DNA from: Oscillospiraceae bacterium
Lineage (GTDB): Bacteria > Bacillota > Clostridia > Oscillospirales > Acutalibacteraceae
Length of the DNA stretch: 45,489 nt
Reading direction: 5' to 3'
Assembly: GCA_015066295.1 (NCBI GenBank)
Contig: SVOR01000014.1
Location: forward strand, 1-45,489
A program made the position numbers and the translations under genes. The notes under the pieces are model-generated. The model had not been told where the DNA came from and did no database searches. It saw only the letters and a list, made by a program, of their open reading frames with translations. This document shows, one piece after another, positions 42,726-45,489 of the stretch (position 1 is its first letter; each line of letters opens with the position of its first letter).

Positions 42726-43390
42726 TAGCAGTAGCAATTGACGGACCGGCAGGTGCCGGTAAAAGCACCATTTCTCGTACTTTGGCAGGTAAACTTGGTT
42801 ATATCTACGTAGATACAGGTGCGCTTTATCGTGCAATAGGTCTTAAATTTTCGCGTTTAGGGTATGATACAAATCTTAATTGTGATATCGAAGAAGTTTT
42901 AAAGGATACCAAAATTGACATTTGCTTTATTGACGGTGGTCAACACGTTATGCTTGACGGCACCGACGTATCGGGCGATATCCGTACACCCGAAGCATCA
43001 ATGATGGCTTCTGCCGTATCGGCTAAACCGCTCGTTCGTGCATTTTTACTTGAAATGCAGCGTGATTTGGCACGTCGCAACAACGTTATAATGGATGGCA
43101 GAGATATTGGCACCGTAGTTTTACCCAATGCCGAGGTTAAGATTTTTTTAACCGCAACACCCGAAATCAGAGCAGAGCGCCGATATAAAGAGCTTATTGA
43201 AAAGGGTATGGACGTAAAATACGATGATATTTTAGCCGACGTAATTAAGCGTGACTATAATGATTCGCACCGCGAAATTGCACCGCTAAAACCCGCTGAG
43301 GATTCGGTAATTGCCGATACGAGTGAACTGAGTTTCGATGAATCGGTTGAGCTTCTTTACAATATAGTTAAGAATAAAATCGGGGAGTAA
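42722..43390 (+). CDS. cmk: Cytidylate kinase
   Basis: Phosphorylates CMP and dCMP. The P-loop GPAGAGKST (8-16) is at the start, then DTGALYRAIGLK, the CMP-specific insert with DVSGDIRTPEAS, and MDGRDIGTVVLPNA. The lid ERRYKELIEKG and RDYNDSHREIAPL complete the family. The length of 222 is typical. GGAGGT precedes the ATG, which overlaps the flavoprotein stop. The ispH-S1 gene follows after 5 bases; cmk next to rpsA is an old arrangement seen also in Proteobacteria. Confidence 0.96.
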   Translation: MIAVAIDGPAGAGKSTISRTLAGKLGYIYVDTGALYRAIGLKFSRLGYDTNLNCDIEEVLKDTKIDICFIDGGQHVMLDGTDVSGDIRTPEASMMASAVSAKPLVRAFLLEMQRDLARRNNVIMDGRDIGTVVLPNAEVKIFLTATPEIRAERRYKELIEKGMDVKYDDILADVIKRDYNDSHREIAPLKPAEDSVIADTSELSFDESVELLYNIVKNKIGE

Positions 43391-43395
43391 TTTAA

Positions 43396-45444
43396 TTGAA
43401 AATAACTTTAGCAAAAACGGCAGGCTTCTGCTTCGGTGTCGACAGAGCAGTTAATACGGTATATGATTTGTTGGATAACGGCAAAAAGGTCTGCACGTTA
43501 GGTCCCATTATTCATAATCCCCAATTAGTAGGGGAGTTAGAAGAAAGGGGCGTTAGAATTGTTAACGATGCGCACGAGGTAGCCGAGGGTGAAACCCTTG
43601 TTATTCGTTCACACGGTGTGCCTGAGGCGGTCGTTAACTCACTTCAAGAAAACAAAATTGAATATTTTGACGCAACCTGCCCCTTTGTTTCAAAAATACA
43701 TAAAATCGTTAAGGAAGCATCAAGTAAGGGTGACATTATTTTAATTGCGGGCGACCAACTTCATCACGAGGTTATCGGTATTGTTGGTCACGCTACAGGT
43801 AAAACCTTTGTTTTTAATAACGAGGACGAACTCGAAAAACTAATAAAAAATACCCCCGAAATAGTGTCAGAACCCGTTACGGTTGTTTCACAAACAACTT
43901 TTAATAAAAAAACCTTCGAAAAATGTTGTAAAAATTTAAAAAAAGTATGTACAAATGCGCAAGTTTTTGATACAATATGTAATGCGACTTCAATGCGCCA
44001 GCAGGAAGCTGACAGTTTGTCAAAGGTTAACGACGCTATGGTGGTTATCGGCGGCAGACATAGTTCCAATACGGCGAAGCTTTTTAGCGTGTGCCAAAAA
44101 AACTGCGAAAAGACACTTTTAATAGAAACGGCCGACGAACTAACGGCAGATTTTTTTGAGGGTGTGAATAGTGTTGGAGTGGTGGCGGGTGCATCTACAC
44201 CTGCTCGCATAATAAAGGAGGCTATAAAAACCATGTCAGAAATTTTAAACGCGGTAGAGGATACCGAAATCGCTCAGAAGAGTTTTGACGAAATGACAGA
44301 CGAGGAAGCTTTTGAAGCATCCCTCAGCAATTTAACAGGAGATCAAAAGGTATGCGGTGTAGTTCTTGCCGTATCACCTTCAGAGATACAGGTAGACTTT
44401 GGTCGCGGACTCACAGGCTATGTATCCGCTGACGAATATTCGTATGATTCCAATGTTAATCTTGTAGATGAAGTTAAGGTTGGCGACAAGCTTAATCTTA
44501 TCATCATGCGCACCAACGACCAGGAAGGTACAGCAATGCTCTCAAAGCGCAGATATGACGCTATTGCAGGCTGGGACAAGGTTATCGAGGCAAAAGAGTC
44601 TGCCGAAATTTTAACAGGCACAGTTCGTGACGTTGTTAAGGGCGGCGTTGTTGTTACAGTCGCAGGTGTACGCGTATTTATCCCTGCTTCACAGGCAACA
44701 CTTTCAAGAAATGAAGCATTAGAAGACCTTAAGGGTAAAGAGGTTTCTTTCCGCATTATCGAAATCGGTCGCGGCCGCAGAGCTATCGGTTCTATCCGCA
44801 GCGTACTTATGGAAGAGAGAAAGGCTGCTCAGGCTAAGATTTGGGAGTCTATTGCAGTAGGCGACAGATTTACAGGTACAGTTAAGTCAATCACCAACTA
44901 TGGTGCATTTGTTGACATCGGCGGTGTTGACGGTATGGTACATATTTCTGAGCTTTCATGGCAGAGAATTAAGAATCCGTCAGAGGTAGTTCTTGTTGGC
45001 GATACCGTTGAGGTATACGTTAAGGATATAGATACCGAGAAGAAAAAGATTTCGCTCGGCTATAAGAAGGCAGAGGACAATCCCTGGGTTATCTTTAATA
45101 ACACTTATGGCATCGACTCGGTTGTAAACGTAACAATTGTTAGCATGACTGCTTACGGCGCATTTGCTCGCATCATCCCCGGCGTTGATGGTCTCATCCA
45201 CATTTCGCAGATTGCTAATAAGCACGTTGCAAAGCCGCAGGATGAATTAAAGGTTGGCGAGAGTGTAGAGGCTAAGATTATCGCTATTGACGATGAGAAG
45301 AAGCGTGTAAGCCTTTCAATCCGCGCACTCCTTCCTGAAGAGCCCGCAGTAGAGGAGACTGCTGAAGAAGCAGTTGAGGCTGTAGTGGAAGAACCCGCAA
45401 CAGAAGAGGTTGTAGCTGAAGAGGCTGCTCCCGTTGAGGAATAA
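43396..45444 (+). CDS. ispH-rpsA: Fused IspH (HMBPP reductase) and ribosomal protein S1
   Basis: Bifunctional fusion known in clostridia. Residues 1-279 are IspH, the last enzyme of the MEP isoprenoid pathway: 4Fe-4S ligands Cys12, Cys95 and Cys195, with His40, His73, His123 and Glu125 around the substrate. Residues 280-645 are S1, with four S1 domains (about 315-385, 405-472, 490-557, 575-643); the third and fourth are the most canonical (NYGAFVDIGGVDGMVHIS). The tail after 646 is very acidic. Translation starts at TTG behind GGGGAG. Met280, exactly at the junction, has AAAGGAGG 11 bases upstream, so a separate S1 protein may also be made. Codon use changes at the joint. Confidence 0.95.
   Translation: MKITLAKTAGFCFGVDRAVNTVYDLLDNGKKVCTLGPIIHNPQLVGELEERGVRIVNDAHEVAEGETLVIRSHGVPEAVVNSLQENKIEYFDATCPFVSKIHKIVKEASSKGDIILIAGDQLHHEVIGIVGHATGKTFVFNNEDELEKLIKNTPEIVSEPVTVVSQTTFNKKTFEKCCKNLKKVCTNAQVFDTICNATSMRQQEADSLSKVNDAMVVIGGRHSSNTAKLFSVCQKNCEKTLLIETADELTADFFEGVNSVGVVAGASTPARIIKEAIKTMSEILNAVEDTEIAQKSFDEMTDEEAFEASLSNLTGDQKVCGVVLAVSPSEIQVDFGRGLTGYVSADEYSYDSNVNLVDEVKVGDKLNLIIMRTNDQEGTAMLSKRRYDAIAGWDKVIEAKESAEILTGTVRDVVKGGVVVTVAGVRVFIPASQATLSRNEALEDLKGKEVSFRIIEIGRGRRAIGSIRSVLMEERKAAQAKIWESIAVGDRFTGTVKSITNYGAFVDIGGVDGMVHISELSWQRIKNPSEVVLVGDTVEVYVKDIDTEKKKISLGYKKAEDNPWVIFNNTYGIDSVVNVTIVSMTAYGAFARIIPGVDGLIHISQIANKHVAKPQDELKVGESVEAKIIAIDDEKKRVSLSIRALLPEEPAVEETAEEAVEAVVEEPATEEVVAEEAAPVEE
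44214..44235 (+). promoter_or_regulatory. Internal ribosome binding site and start at the ispH/S1 junction
   Basis: AAAGGAGG (44214-44221), an 11-base spacer and in-frame ATG (44233-44235, Met280). The peptide that would result, MSEILNAVEDTEIAQ onward, begins like a stand-alone S1 protein. The spacing is a little long, so efficiency is uncertain. Confidence 0.5.
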
Positions 45445-45489
45445 TTATAGCGTAATAAAAAACGCAGGTATTTTCGGAACGCTCAGTTA

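Overview
The window reads as a chromosomal core segment of a low-to-moderate GC (by eye about 40-45%), Gram-positive, probably endospore-forming member of the Clostridia, most like the gut Oscillospirales/Ruminococcaceae group. The reasons are: the yabO-yabP-yabQ-divIC-yabR sporulation/division cluster behind mazG and HU; a fused IspH-ribosomal protein S1 gene; ThyX instead of ThyA; a THF riboswitch in front of folT-folC; FolT and RNase Y; many TTG starts; and strong AGGAGG-type ribosome binding sites. I see no phage, transposon, CRISPR, rRNA or tRNA gene. Lineage is inferred from gene content, not from a database search.

Layout. 1-178: an array of short hairpins ending in the terminator of prs. 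179-1309 (-): prs (PRPP synthetase), divergent from 1475-7559 (+): thyX-tmk (dTTP supply), a DJ-1 protein, mltG, a U32 protein and a class B PBP. A hairpin that holds the ribosome binding site precedes the PBP gene. 7639-16379 (+): recJ, rel, dtd, an MBL hydrolase, hemZ, a uridine kinase-like gene, a zinc-ribbon protein and an MTA/SAH nucleosidase. 16493-19475 (+): mazG-hup-rqcP(yabO)-yabP-yabQ-divIC-yabR. 19518-22446 (+): an orphan fumarase alpha subunit, an RlmL-type methyltransferase and a lipid kinase. 22521-24457 (+): groES-groEL. 24562-28322 (+): nicotinate phosphoribosyltransferase, a lipoprotein and an ABC exporter. 28414-31739 (+): lon, engB, an MGMT-like protein. 31825-34464: rpe (+), a convergent MecA-C-like gene (-), a 44-residue membrane protein (+) and a phosphohexomutase (+). 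34492-39328 (-): a Cys-rich conserved protein, folC, folT with its THF riboswitch, an AlaX-type editing protein and an SDR. 39329-39859: a 530-base structured intergenic region with promoters. 39860-45444 (+): rny, a BaiN/HI0933-type flavoprotein, cmk and ispH-rpsA.

How the genes work together. Most of the window is housekeeping: nucleotide supply (prs, thyX, tmk, cmk, mazG, uridine kinase, mtnN), cell wall and division (mltG, PBP, divIC), protein quality control (groES/EL, lon, dtd, alaX, rqcP), stringent response (rel), folate uptake and retention (folT-folC under THF control) and isoprenoid synthesis joined to translation (ispH-S1).

The parts most worth a second look are regulatory or small. 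Three genes (PBP, fumarase alpha, folT) have an intrinsic terminator immediately before or overlapping the ribosome binding site. The ispH-S1 gene has an internal AAAGGAGG-ATG exactly at the fusion joint, with a visible change of codon use. There is a MecA C-domain-like mini-protein, a 9% cysteine conserved protein, an unlisted 44-residue membrane protein, and two hairpin-rich non-coding stretches. I did not find a clear new defence or mobile system and do not claim one.
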